DNA of 56,646 nucleotides from Hydrogenispora ethanolica. Lineage in GTDB: Bacteria > Bacillota > UBA4882 > UBA8346. The notes below the pieces were generated by a model that saw nothing but the letters and a program-made list of their open reading frames with translations, was not told the DNA's origin and made no database searches. The stretch is taken from the NCBI RefSeq assembly GCF_004340685.1, contig NZ_SLUN01000038.1, positions 1-56,646 on the forward strand. The letters are read 5' to 3'. Position 1 is the stretch's first letter; the number at the start of each line of letters is the position of its first letter. The position numbers and the translations under genes are program-made. Positions 34,460 to 42,062 of this stretch are shown here, one piece after another.

Positions 34460-35038
34460 ATGAAACCGGCATCAAAGGCGCTCAGCAATGAAGTCAGCTT
34501 CATTGCCAAAAATAACGGAGCGGTTTTAATCGGGACAACCCCAATTTATTGCGTTGAAAAAGCCATCGTCATCGGAACCCCTTTTCATGAAAACTGGCAT
34601 TTAAGTTATTTTTTTTCGGAAGCTCGGCGCATTCGTGAAGAGTACCGGATCGCCAAGCCGTTATTAAACGGCATTCGCGAACTTTTAACCAGCGAAGGGT
34701 TTACCGTTCAAAAGAAGACGCCGCTGTCCATCTATGGCGATTTCCGGCCTCTGGCCGTGGCGGCCGGACTCGGGCATTATGGAAGAAACGGTTTGGTCAT
34801 CAACAAAGACTATAGTTCAGGTTTAATCTTTTCGGCAATCTTCACCAATGCGCCGGTTGAATTCGAAGCAGAGCCCGACATTCTCAATTGCGCGGACTGC
34901 GAGTTATGCGTCCGACTGTGCCCCGCGAACGCCTTAGCGGAAGGAAGGCTCAACTATAAAAAATGTCTTCCGTATTCCCTAAGGGGCTGTTCCCAATGCA
35001 TGAAAGCTTGTGGATATGCGGTAAATGAAATCGTGTGA
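34460..35038 (+). CDS. Short QueG-like double 4Fe-4S protein
   Basis: This 192-aa protein has GLGHYGRNGLVINKDYSSG (about 105-123), then CADCELCVRLCPANAL (about 144-159) and CLPYSLRGCSQCMKACGY near the C-terminus. These are two Cys clusters of the QueG type. It lacks the usual N-terminal domain of epoxyqueuosine reductase and is shorter than the paralogue at 7554. An electron-transfer function is likely, its partner unknown. A weak AATGGAGAAA site precedes the ATG. The promoter probably lies in or before the adjacent repeat. Confidence 0.65.
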   Translation: MKPASKALSNEVSFIAKNNGAVLIGTTPIYCVEKAIVIGTPFHENWHLSYFFSEARRIREEYRIAKPLLNGIRELLTSEGFTVQKKTPLSIYGDFRPLAVAAGLGHYGRNGLVINKDYSSGLIFSAIFTNAPVEFEAEPDILNCADCELCVRLCPANALAEGRLNYKKCLPYSLRGCSQCMKACGYAVNEIV

Positions 35039-35095
35039 GTGCTCATAAACTCACCTTTCGCAGATCGAATCCCCAGCAATCTTCGTCAGCCAAAT

Positions 35096-35445
35096 TTTTC
35101 CACAACAGCTCGAGCTTATTGAGGAACTGAAAGAGATCATCTGATGAGGAACTGATCTCTTTTTGTGAATGAGCGAGCTCTCTCAGTCGCTCAGCAAGCT
35201 CATTTTGTGGATAAGAGAGCTTGTTTTGTGAATGAACAAGCTCGCTCAGTCATTCAGCAAGCTTGTTTTGTGAATAAGCGAGCTCTCTCAGTCGCTCAGC
35301 AAGCTCGTTTTGTGGATAAGTAAGCTTGTTTTGTGAATGAGAGAGCTTGCTCAGTCGTTCAGCAAGCTCGTTTTGTGGATAAGCGAGCTGTTTCTGTGGA
35401 TAAACGGATCCGTTGAACATGGTTAATGATTGGGACTGTGGATAA
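35096..35445. repeat. 21-bp lattice of DnaA-box-like sequences
   Basis: TGTGGATAA (reverse of the DnaA box TTATCCACA) occurs at 35206, 35311, 35374, 35395 and 35437. TGTGAATAA (also TTATNCACA) is at 35269. One-mismatch TGTGAATGA sites are at 35164, 35227 and 35332. All start positions differ by exact multiples of 21 bp. Spacer text repeats AGCTCxCTCAGTCGCTCAGCAAGCTC. A further TTTTCCACA on the other strand is at 35096. A minus-strand ORF reads the array as heptads (YPQNELA, HSQNKLT) but has no credible ribosome site. No dnaA or dnaN gene is near. Confidence 0.7.
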
Positions 35446-35612
35446 GTCGGAGAAGTTCCGGCTAAAACGGCGTGGGGAAGCTTGGCAAAGACCGAGGAGG
35501 CTTCCCGGACCGTCGGGACAGCTTTCCTGAGGGCCATCCCGGTTTTTGGCGCTTTGAAACCGAAACCGTTTTGGGGATTGCCCGAATTGAAAAAGTTCAA
35601 AGCCAACTCGAA

Positions 35613-35780
35613 TTACAGATCACGGATCAAATCATCTAAAAATTTGCCAATGATGATCCATTCGTCACGATGATAACGTTCGAAGAGCGCGACCATTTTT
35701 TCTCTTTTCATTTCATGAAGTTTCTTATGGATTTCGAAAACTTCTTTTCCTCGTCCCGTCAGGGCGTAATAAATTTCTCT
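35613..35780 (-). pseudogene. C-terminal remnant of a MarR-like winged-helix regulator
   Basis: From 35780 to the TAA at 35613 the minus strand reads REIYYALTGRGKEVFEIHKK, then EMKREKMVALFERYHRDEW and FLDDLIRDL. This is the wing and dimerisation helix of a MarR-type protein. A stop (TAA) lies directly before it and no start codon is present. The sequence upstream switches to TTATCCACAA-type array sequence, so the N-terminal half has been lost at the array boundary. It is not expected to be expressed as a regulator. Confidence 0.65.
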
Positions 35781-35820
35781 TTATCCACAAAAACAGATCG
35801 CTGATTCACAAAACGATCTC
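35781..35820. repeat. Second, inverted patch of DnaA-box-like sites
   Basis: TTATCCACA (35781-35789) and the one-mismatch TGATTCACA (35812-35820) lie on the plus strand, opposite in orientation to the main array. With the main array they bracket the MarR remnant. The remaining DNA up to 36080 shows no gene. Confidence 0.5.
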
Positions 35821-36080
35821 TTTCAGCTCCTTAACAAGCTCACAACAAAACAAAGTTACTCAACTTCCACAGCGAAAAACGATGTCGAACCATGGATATA
35901 TATAAGCATAAAATGAAAAATGGAAAGATGCATTGACAACCAGTCTAAACTAGATTCCTTGCCCCGATAAGGAAATGTAGGGAAAAGAATTCTTGGATCT
36001 TGTTCATTTGGACCACGGTTCCGGCGGCGGGTTACTTTTTTGGCGACGCTCCCGGCCATCCTTGGCCTCCGCTCAGTGGA

Positions 36081-36160
36081 CTAAAAATCGCCTTTATCAC
36101 TTGCTTCTCTGAGCTTTTGTGTTCACCTGGCCTTCCAGGATTTATCACAACGCTCATAAA
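36081..36160 (+). repeat. MITE-like repeat, family A, copy 5 (right half only)
   Basis: This partial copy starts CTAAAAATCGCCTTTATCACTT and ends TTTATCACAACGCTCATAAA. Its right end overlaps the last codons of the thioredoxin gene and supplies its TGA stop. Confidence 0.65.
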
Positions 36161-36471
36161 AAGCGCTCTAATCGCTCTTCAATGGCTTTCTTCGGGAGGG
36201 CTCCGACAAACCTATCCACGATTTGGCCGTCTTTAAAAATGATCATCGTCGGTATCGACATTACGCCATACTCGGATGCCAGTCTTTGGTTTTCATCGAC
36301 ATTGACTTTAGCGACTTTTAAACGATCTCCTTGGTCTTGGGCGATCTGTTCCAAGATCGGTCCGACCATCCGGCAAGGTCCGCACCAGGGCGCCCAAAAA
36401 TCGACCAGGACTACACCCGCATTGTTTAAAACTTCATCTTTAAAAGCATTTTCAGTCACATTCATCATCAT
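36154..36471 (-). CDS. trxA: Thioredoxin
   Basis: This 105-aa thioredoxin has the active site FWAPWCGPCRMVGPIL (Cys30 and Cys33 counted from 36471), the cis-Pro loop MSIPTMIIFKDGQ and the usual length. It reduces protein disulfides in the cytoplasm. The run of three ATG codons at 36471-36463 follows AGGCGGGT, so one of these is the start rather than 36504. The stop codon lies in the end of a family A repeat. The TSCPD gene is 70 bp upstream on the same strand. Confidence 0.93.
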   Translation of the reverse strand: MMMNVTENAFKDEVLNNAGVVLVDFWAPWCGPCRMVGPILEQIAQDQGDRLKVAKVNVDENQRLASEYGVMSIPTMIIFKDGQIVDRFVGALPKKAIEERLERFL

Positions 36472-36540
36472 ACCCGCCTCACTTTTCTTCATCGTACTGT
36501 TCAAACTGCTCTTTCCCTTGAGAAAATGCGAATACGGCGC

Positions 36541-36795
36541 TTACGGTCCATTGCGAATCCTTTCTAAAGCCCGGGCCAGTTGATCGGGGCAGGAACTTTT
36601 CTTGCCGCGACAACTTATTCCTTGCAAACGATCGACCACTTCCGCGACAGTCATCCCTTCGACTAACCGGCTCAAGGCCTGTAAGTTGCCATCACAACCG
36701 GATTCAAACTGAACCTCTGGCAATCCTCCTTGTTCCATTGAGAAGCGAACCTGTTTTGAGCAAACTTCCTTGGCGTTATAGATAAATTTCTTCAT
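36541..36795 (-). CDS. TSCPD-domain protein
   Basis: This 84-aa protein has the pattern KEVCSKQVRFSMEQGGLPEVQFESGCDGNLQALSRLVEG, then GISCRGKKSSCPDQLARAL. The four-Cys arrangement ending in SCPDQLA is that of the TIGR03905/TSCPD family. This domain is also found at the C-terminus of some class II ribonucleotide reductases and probably binds metal. A role with the neighbouring thioredoxin is possible. Confidence 0.85.
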   Translation of the reverse strand: MKKFIYNAKEVCSKQVRFSMEQGGLPEVQFESGCDGNLQALSRLVEGMTVAEVVDRLQGISCRGKKSSCPDQLARALERIRNGP

Positions 36796-36977
36796 TGTCG
36801 CTCTCCCGTTCTATGAATTCATTGGACTTCCAACCCAGATCATTAATGGTCTTTGAAATATCCGACACTGCGACCAGACTCGGTCGCATTCCATAACCGC
36901 GCTGCGGCGGTCCGGATCCAGCCGCACCGTTTGGCCCCCTGGCAATTGCTCCAATCCCCCCCCAATACCGGGGGTGT

Positions 36978-37514
36978 TCAAGGCAATTCTTCCGCTTTAC
37001 GATACAAAGCTTCCTTTTCCGTTTTACCGATGAGTTGATTCAGTATGAAGGCGATCACAATAATTCCCGGAATGTCCACCGCCAGCCGGGTCCAGGCAAA
37101 TTGGGGACCAAGCGACGCCATTTCAAAAAGAAACATCGGGATTTTGGTGGTCGACCAAGCGCCCATGAAAATGAGGATATTGGGAAAACTGACCCCTTTT
37201 TTCATCAATACCGCCGCTACCGGAAACGCTCCATATAACGGACCCGCCGCGGCTGAACCGATGAAGAACGCTAAAAACACTCCCAGAATTCCGGAACCGG
37301 GACCCATATATTTCACCATGGTCTCCTTGGGCACCCACACATCGAGAAACCCTAACAGGAAAAAAACCGGCGGTATCACCAGCAACATTTCCTTGAGACT
37401 AAAGTGGAAAACTTGTAAGGCCTTTATCGCTCGAACATGATCAAAAGCCGCTATCCCCAGCAAAAGCAATAAGGTAATCAAAAAAAACCGATACCGTTTG
37501 AGCAGCTGCTTCAT
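36978..37514 (-). CDS. Half-size COG0701-type permease (second half)
   Basis: This 178-aa protein has about four to five membrane helices. It includes GPGSGILGVFLAFFIGSAAAGPLYGAFPVAAVLMKKG and NILIFMGAWSTTKIPMFLFE. These match one half of COG0701 permeases (UPF0718/ArsP-like). It overlaps the preceding permease gene by 4 bp, so the two halves are probably made together and pair in the membrane. The substrate may be an arsenical or another soft metal/metalloid, inferred from the adjacent arsR. Confidence 0.82.
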   Translation of the reverse strand: MKQLLKRYRFFLITLLLLLGIAAFDHVRAIKALQVFHFSLKEMLLVIPPVFFLLGFLDVWVPKETMVKYMGPGSGILGVFLAFFIGSAAAGPLYGAFPVAAVLMKKGVSFPNILIFMGAWSTTKIPMFLFEMASLGPQFAWTRLAVDIPGIIVIAFILNQLIGKTEKEALYRKAEELP

Positions 37515-38071
37515 CGGACTATCGCTCCAATCACCCAGGCTACCACGAACGAAAAAACAAAGGCCAACCCATTACGGAAGAACGTTATTTTTCGTCCGAA
37601 ATATCTCATTTCCAGCGGCATCGTGACGACGCCGACCATCATTAAGGCGGATACAAACGCCCCCATCTGCATGAATCCGGCACCGCCTTTTAATAACAAA
37701 GCAGCCGTCGGAAATGCCACAAAGGGCGGAATTAAGGTGATGGCTCCGACGATAGCGGCAACAGCCACTCCCCACCAACCCGATTGATGGCCTAAAACTT
37801 TACTGATGCTGTTCGCGTCAAAGTATGCTAAGATAATTCCGACCAACACCAATACCCCTAAAAACTGCGGCAAGATATTCTCAAAAGCTCTCCAAGCCTT
37901 CGTTAATGCGGCTCTGGTTTTTTGAGGATCTTTTAGCCACGAAAAAAGCAAAACAATCCCGCAAGAAACATACAGGATTCCATTCAACATGTTGACACCG
38001 CGGGATACCCCGGTCCCAATCCTTTGAGCGCCATTTTTCCCTCCATTGTTTAGGTTTTTAAAAGTCTTCAT
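37511..38071 (-). CDS. Half-size COG0701-type permease (first half)
   Basis: This up-to-186-aa protein has four to five membrane helices with ENILPQFLGVLVLVGIILAYF, SISKVLGHQSGWWGVAVAAIVGAITLIPPFVAFPTAALLLKGG and GVVTMPLEMRYFG. The ATG at 38071 has no ribosome site and lies 2 bp from an ArsR-type operator. The ATG at 37990 (MLNGILYVSCGIVLL) is an alternative that begins at the first membrane helix. The second permease half follows with a 4-bp overlap. Confidence 0.8.
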   Translation of the reverse strand: MKTFKNLNNGGKNGAQRIGTGVSRGVNMLNGILYVSCGIVLLFSWLKDPQKTRAALTKAWRAFENILPQFLGVLVLVGIILAYFDANSISKVLGHQSGWWGVAVAAIVGAITLIPPFVAFPTAALLLKGGAGFMQMGAFVSALMMVGVVTMPLEMRYFGRKITFFRNGLAFVFSFVVAWVIGAIVR

Positions 38072-38072
38072 T

Positions 38073-38098
38073 ACTATATGTGAAAATAATCATATAGT
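38073..38098. promoter_or_regulatory. ArsR operator 1 (before the split permease)
   Basis: ACTATATG (38073-38080) and CATATAGT (38091-38098) are perfect inverted arms with a 10-bp spacer. The same geometry recurs at 38458-38483 before the arsR gene. It indicates a second, ArsR-controlled start inside the arsR-permease cluster. Confidence 0.7.
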
Positions 38099-38108
38099 GC
38101 TCAAAAAA

Positions 38109-38438
38109 CTATTCCTTGTCGCATAGTTCCCGGCTGTTCTCGGCTCTTTTCATGATCACCTGATTGACACAATTGAAGAAATTGCCGATGCAAGGAATTG
38201 CCATGAAATAATAGACAAACAGCCCTTCTTTACGGCAATCAATGATTCCGACCTGCTTGAGCAAAGATAAATGCCTGGAAATATTGGACTGTTCCGCGCC
38301 CAGTCTGGACTCTAAATCCTGAACGCAGCATTCGCCATTCCTTAACTCGTCTAATATGGCTAATCGCAACGGATGTCCCAAGATTTTAAAAATTTGCGCT
38401 CTCTCTTTATTCAGGCGGCTATCATAGGAAGATGACAT
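38109..38438 (-). CDS. ArsR-family regulator 1
   Basis: This 109-aa winged-helix protein reads KILGHPLRLAILDELRNGECCVQDLESRLGAEQSNISRHLSLLKQVGIIDCRKEGLFVYYF. The vicinal Cys (C37, C38) at the recognition-helix edge and a C-terminal Cys pair are possible metal ligands. It lacks the exact ELCVCDL box of arsenic ArsR. Two copies of a 26-bp inverted repeat flank the gene, which fits autoregulation plus control of the permease pair. Confidence 0.9.
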   Translation of the reverse strand: MSSSYDSRLNKERAQIFKILGHPLRLAILDELRNGECCVQDLESRLGAEQSNISRHLSLLKQVGIIDCRKEGLFVYYFMAIPCIGNFFNCVNQVIMKRAENSRELCDKE

Positions 38439-38457
38439 TGAAACCTCTGTCCCGTTT

Positions 38458-38483
38458 ACTATATTACCTTTTTATCATATACT
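38458..38483. promoter_or_regulatory. ArsR operator 2 (before arsR 1)
   Basis: ACTATATT (38458-38465) and CATATACT (38476-38483) have the same arm sequence and 10-bp spacing as the site at 38073, with two arm changes. It lies about 20 bp upstream of the arsR start. Confidence 0.65.
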
Positions 38484-38608
38484 TTTTTTGGATGGAAATC
38501 AAGTTATTTTTTTGAAAAAGGCCTTTGACGCGACCCTCCGACGGGCGGCCATTCGAGATTGGGTAGTCTCTGAATCATCGCATCATTGCTGAAACCGCCT
38601 TTTGCCGC

Positions 38609-39556
38609 TTATAACAACCAATTGAACAGATACCCCGTCATCATGATCCCCAGCGCTACAACGCCGAAGAATACCGCCAATAATGTGGGTTTCAGAACTT
38701 TCCGGAGGATAATCCCTTCCGGCAACGAAAGACCGGTTACAGCCATCATGAAGGACAGGACGGTACCGATGGCCATTCCCTTATCCATTAGAACTTTGAT
38801 AATTGGAATTACTCCTGCCGCATTCGAATAGAGCGGCACTCCGATCAATACGGCGATGGGGACCGCTAAAGGATTGGTCTTTCCGGCAATTTGGGTCAAG
38901 AGGTCTTGGGGTGCGTATCCATGCATCAATCCGCCAATCGCAATACCCGCCACCACATATGGCCATATCTTCGCCAGAATCTCAAACACGTATCCTTTGG
39001 CATAGCTGATCCGCTCCGGCCAACTGGAATTGGGGATTTCAGCTTCGGCCATCTGAATCTGATACACGTAATCCTCTACGTGTCTTTCCATCTTCAAACG
39101 CCCGATAACCACACCGCTGACAATGGCGATCAATACTCCGCTGACAATGTAGGTGACCGCCACCTGCCAGCCAAACATCCCCCAGAGCATAATCAATGCC
39201 ACTTCATTGACCATTGGGGAGGAGACCAAGAAAGAAAACGTTACCCCCAAGGGTACGCCGGCCTCGATGAAGCCAATGAATAGCGGTACTGCCGAACAGG
39301 AGCAAAACGGGGTGACAATCCCCAGCAAAGCGGCGAGGACATTCCCGATCAACTCCGGGAATTTACTCAAGATTTTTTTGGTCCGTTCCGGCGGGAAAAA
39401 GCTACGGATGATAGCGACGCCGAATATAATCACGGACAATAGAAAGAAAATCTTGACGGTATCATAGATAAAAAAATGGAGCGCCTTCGCCAAATGATCG
39501 TTGGCGGACAGACCGAATACGGTAAAGACAAGCCAGTCAACCGTCGACTTCCACAT
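38609..39556 (-). CDS. Full-length COG0701 permease (ArsP-like)
   Basis: This 315-aa membrane protein has about eight to ten helices. It carries the signature VTPFCSCSAVPLFIGFIEAGVPLGVTFSFLVSSPMVNEVAL and, in the second half, GVPLYSNAAGVIPIIKVLMDKGM. The CSC motif and SSPMVNEVA are typical of this family, some of whose members export trivalent organoarsenicals. It follows a small redox protein gene (27-bp gap) in what seems an operon headed by the gene at 40101. Confidence 0.9.
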   Translation of the reverse strand: MWKSTVDWLVFTVFGLSANDHLAKALHFFIYDTVKIFFLLSVIIFGVAIIRSFFPPERTKKILSKFPELIGNVLAALLGIVTPFCSCSAVPLFIGFIEAGVPLGVTFSFLVSSPMVNEVALIMLWGMFGWQVAVTYIVSGVLIAIVSGVVIGRLKMERHVEDYVYQIQMAEAEIPNSSWPERISYAKGYVFEILAKIWPYVVAGIAIGGLMHGYAPQDLLTQIAGKTNPLAVPIAVLIGVPLYSNAAGVIPIIKVLMDKGMAIGTVLSFMMAVTGLSLPEGIILRKVLKPTLLAVFFGVVALGIMMTGYLFNWLL

Positions 39557-39583
39557 GGTAACCTAATCCTCTCCATCCGATTT

Positions 39584-39862
39584 TTAACCGCAACAATTGC
39601 CGTTACAGCCGCAGGGACCGTTACCGGAACCCCCCTGTAAATACTTTTTAATCTCATCTTTGGACGGAATCCGGCCGGTACATTTCACTTTACCGTCCAC
39701 GACGAGTCCAGGGGTTGACATGACTCCAAACGCCATGATTTCTTTGATATCCGTCACCTTACTAACGGTTGCCGGTAACCCTAATTCCTGAACCACTTCA
39801 GTCACCAGTTTTTCAAGCTTGATGCAATTCGCGCAACCCGAACCCAATACTTTAACTTCCAT
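39584..39862 (-). CDS. Thioredoxin-like small redox protein with Cys-rich tail
   Basis: This 92-aa protein matches the redox-active disulfide protein 2 (MTH895) family: MEVKVLGSGCANCIKLEKL (active CxxC, C10/C13), VMSTPGLVVDGKVKCTGRIPS with the cis-Pro. The tail GPCGCNGNCCG has four Cys and could bind a metal or metalloid. Its position directly before the ArsP-like permease gene is common in arsenic-type clusters and suggests thiol delivery or reduction of the permease substrate. Confidence 0.9.
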   Translation of the reverse strand: MEVKVLGSGCANCIKLEKLVTEVVQELGLPATVSKVTDIKEIMAFGVMSTPGLVVDGKVKCTGRIPSKDEIKKYLQGGSGNGPCGCNGNCCG

Positions 39863-39879
39863 TACAATCGACTCCTTAA

Positions 39880-40101
39880 TTAATTCGATTTTAGCTTTTG
39901 GTACAAGCCGCCAAGCCTGTTCCGATACATTTCTCCGATGGCTGCTTCCTCTTCGCCCAAAGGCCTGACCGGGACCAAGTCCACTACTTCCTTGCTCTCC
40001 AGACCGGAATCGAAGAATGTTCCCGCCATTCCTGTTGTCATGGCCTTGATACCGGCGATTAATCCGGCCTCTTCCATGCCGAAGGTTCTCCCCATCTCCA
40101 T
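39880..40101 (-). CDS. Small protein resembling the P5CR dimerisation domain
   Basis: This 73-aa protein begins behind GGAGGCGG at the ATG at 40101. It reads GMEEAGLIAGIKAMTTGMAGTFFDSGLESKEVVDLVPVRPLGEEEAAI and GLYQKLK. The helix pattern and SGL-x-EVVDLV-PLGE order recall the C-terminal dimerisation domain of pyrroline-5-carboxylate reductase-like proteins, without the Rossmann half. This is a weak, by-eye resemblance. It is the first gene of the operon with the redox protein and permease, behind an ArsR-type palindrome. An alternative start at 40170 lacks a ribosome site. Confidence 0.55.
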   Translation of the reverse strand: MEMGRTFGMEEAGLIAGIKAMTTGMAGTFFDSGLESKEVVDLVPVRPLGEEEAAIGEMYRNRLGGLYQKLKSN

Positions 40102-40156
40102 TAATGGCCGCCTCCGATAAAACCGAATGATCTCAAATGGGCACCCTCCTTTATGA

Positions 40157-40170
40157 ATGAATATATTCAT
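40157..40170. promoter_or_regulatory. Palindrome upstream of the permease operon
   Basis: ATGAATATATTCAT is a perfect 14-bp palindrome. A related ATGAATATATTTGC lies at 40570-40583 by the start of the second arsR gene. The shared sequence suggests that ArsR 2 binds both. Confidence 0.55.
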
Positions 40171-40197
40171 GTTCGTTCATATGCTCTACAAAAAATT

Positions 40198-40593
40198 TTA
40201 GCCTTTCTTGCAAGCTTCTCGAATACACATTAAACCGGCTTCACTAATCTCGGCCAATTTAGCCAAATCAGCTTGGCAGTTCTTCAACTTGGCCAACTCC
40301 TGGTCGAGCAGGATCTTCAAAAACGGAAACCCGACGAGCATCTCGCGATTCATACGGTAAAAGACAAATTGGCCGTTTTTTTCGCTATCAATCAGCCCGG
40401 CCTCTTTCAGCTTGATTAAATGACGGGAGACATTGGACTGCGTCATCCCCGACACGCTTTCGATCTCGCAGACGCAAAGTTCCCGCTGGTTGATCAGGTT
40501 CAATATTCTCAACCGATTCTCATCGGAGATAGCCTTAAGAACTTTCAGAAGGTTCATTGCCAACCTCATATGAATATATTTGCTTTCACTCAT
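40198..40593 (-). CDS. arsR: ArsR-family regulator 2 with arsenic-type CxC box
   Basis: This 131-aa winged-helix protein has the box ELCVCEIESVSGMTQSNVSRHLIKLKEAGLIDSEKNGQFVFY. The ELCVCE motif (C40, C42) is the As(III)/Sb(III)-sensing site of classical ArsR. GAAGGAGG precedes the ATG at 40593; an internal ATG at 40557 behind GAGG is an alternative. It lies between cysE and the P5CR-like/redox/permease operon, and related palindromes mark both its own start and that operon. Confidence 0.92.
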   Translation of the reverse strand: MSESKYIHMRLAMNLLKVLKAISDENRLRILNLINQRELCVCEIESVSGMTQSNVSRHLIKLKEAGLIDSEKNGQFVFYRMNREMLVGFPFLKILLDQELAKLKNCQADLAKLAEISEAGLMCIREACKKG

Positions 40594-40659
40594 ATACTAA
40601 TCCTCCTTCGGTCCCCTGTCAACCATTTTATGGTGAATGGATCGTTACAGTAATTCCTT

Positions 40660-41262
40660 TCAAACTTTACCACCGAACCGTTTCACCACTCGGCCCGGAT
40701 TTCCCACCACCACCGCGTAGCTGGGGACATCTTTGGTGACCACCGCCCCCGCTCCAATCTGCGAATGGCTGCCAATCCGTATCGGCCCCAAGATCTTAGC
40801 CCCAGCGCCTAACATCACCCCGTCGCCGACCGTGGGATGGCGTTTCCCCGATAAAGCTGCGCTAGAATTACCGAGGGTCACCTGATGATAGATCAAAACA
40901 TTGCTTCCGATCTCCGCCGTCTCGCCGATGACCACTCCCTGCCCGTGGTCGATGAAGCATCCCGGACCAATCCGCGCTCCGGGATGGATCTCCACCCCGG
41001 TTAGGAACCGGCCGATCTGGGAGATCAGCCTGGGAACGAACGGTAACTTCAGTGCCTGCAACAGATGGGCCAGCCGGTGAAAAGTCATCGCCCAGACTCC
41101 GGGGTAGGTCGTCAGCTCAAGCCAGGCCAATGCCTTTCCCCGTAACGCCGGATCGCTCCGGTACGCCACGGCGACATCGTCGATCAGATAAAACAGTTCT
41201 CGAAAGGCCTCTCCCACAGTCCACCGGTATAGAGTAAGCTTCATCTTTAAACAACAAACCAT
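40660..41262 (-). CDS. cysE: Serine O-acetyltransferase
   Basis: This 200-aa protein has the short CysE/EpsC form: an N-terminal helical part ([25 protein letters not shown]) and a left-handed beta-helix of hexapeptide repeats ([28 protein letters not shown], with the catalytic DH, and [33 protein letters not shown]). It acetylates serine for cysteine synthesis. The ATG at 41262 behind AGGGGG is preferred over the TTG at 41301. Its place after the glutathione genes suggests that cysteine supply is coupled to thiol production. Confidence 0.92.
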   Translation of the reverse strand: MVCCLKMKLTLYRWTVGEAFRELFYLIDDVAVAYRSDPALRGKALAWLELTTYPGVWAMTFHRLAHLLQALKLPFVPRLISQIGRFLTGVEIHPGARIGPGCFIDHGQGVVIGETAEIGSNVLIYHQVTLGNSSAALSGKRHPTVGDGVMLGAGAKILGPIRIGSHSQIGAGAVVTKDVPSYAVVVGNPGRVVKRFGGKV

Positions 41263-41282
41263 CTTTAGTCCCCCTATCCATT

Positions 41283-42062
41283 TTAAACTTTCAATCCCCA
41301 ACCCCGTTCTAGGGTATGGAAGGCCGCCAGGAAAGAAACTATGGTAAATCCGGCGGCCATCAGAGCTTGCAGCGCCAAATTTCCGTCGCTGATCCCCAAG
41401 TAGGCATAGCGGGTGATGCCGACCAGCGGGAAGATCGGATTCAAGTACTTTAGAACCGCCAAACTTCCCGTTAACCGCCCCAGCTCGAAAAAGACACCTC
41501 CAAAATAAGCTAAAGGGACGATAACGATGGTCAGGACAAAATTGAGCTTCTCGTAACCGTCAAAGAGCAAGCCGGCGATGAGCCCGAGAGCTGCGAAGAT
41601 GAACGAAACCACCCCGAGTAGGAACAGAAAGCCGAACGGGTGGACGATTTGAAACCCTACGAAACAAGCGGCGGCCAGATAGGTGAGGAGCCCAATCAAC
41701 ACGCCACGAATGGTGCCGCCGAGGACAAACGCCAAGGTCTTCTCCAGATTGGAAATAGGGTAGCTGTTCAAATCCTGGATCGTATTTTGGAACTTCTGGG
41801 AGATCATCGAAAACGAAGGGTTCTGAAACGCGGCAAAAATCGCACCCATGGTCGCCAAACCCGGCACTAGGAAAAGTAGATAATTGGTTCCCAGCAAACC
41901 GACTTGTCTGGTTTTGAGCAGCCCCCCGAAAACGCCTAAATACAAAACGTTCGACAATAACGGAGCAAGTAAGGTTTGAACCGCGATCTTCATAAAACGG
42001 TGGATTTCACGATCGAGCAAGGTCCTAAAACCGGTTGGATTATACAATTGTAACCGTTTCAT
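41283..42062 (-). CDS. ABC-2 type transporter permease
   Basis: This 259-aa protein has six membrane helices of the ABC-2 type: [65 protein letters not shown], then [16 protein letters not shown]. The ATG at 42062 lies behind AAGGAG, inside the end of the ATPase gene. Its partner ATPase gene carries a frameshift in Walker A, so the exporter may not work as the sequence stands. Confidence 0.85.
   Translation of the reverse strand: MKRLQLYNPTGFRTLLDREIHRFMKIAVQTLLAPLLSNVLYLGVFGGLLKTRQVGLLGTNYLLFLVPGLATMGAIFAAFQNPSFSMISQKFQNTIQDLNSYPISNLEKTLAFVLGGTIRGVLIGLLTYLAAACFVGFQIVHPFGFLFLLGVVSFIFAALGLIAGLLFDGYEKLNFVLTIVIVPLAYFGGVFFELGRLTGSLAVLKYLNPIFPLVGITRYAYLGISDGNLALQALMAAGFTIVSFLAAFHTLERGWGLKV

Noticed and set aside
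35250-35606. 118-codon frame with YPQNELA heptads
   Set aside because: It only reads through the DnaA-box-like array and has no ribosome site. The repeat is better described at DNA level.
35096-35820. Chromosomal origin of replication
   Set aside because: DnaA-box-like sites are abundant, but dnaA, dnaN, gyrB and similar genes are absent and no AT-rich unwinding block is evident next to the array.
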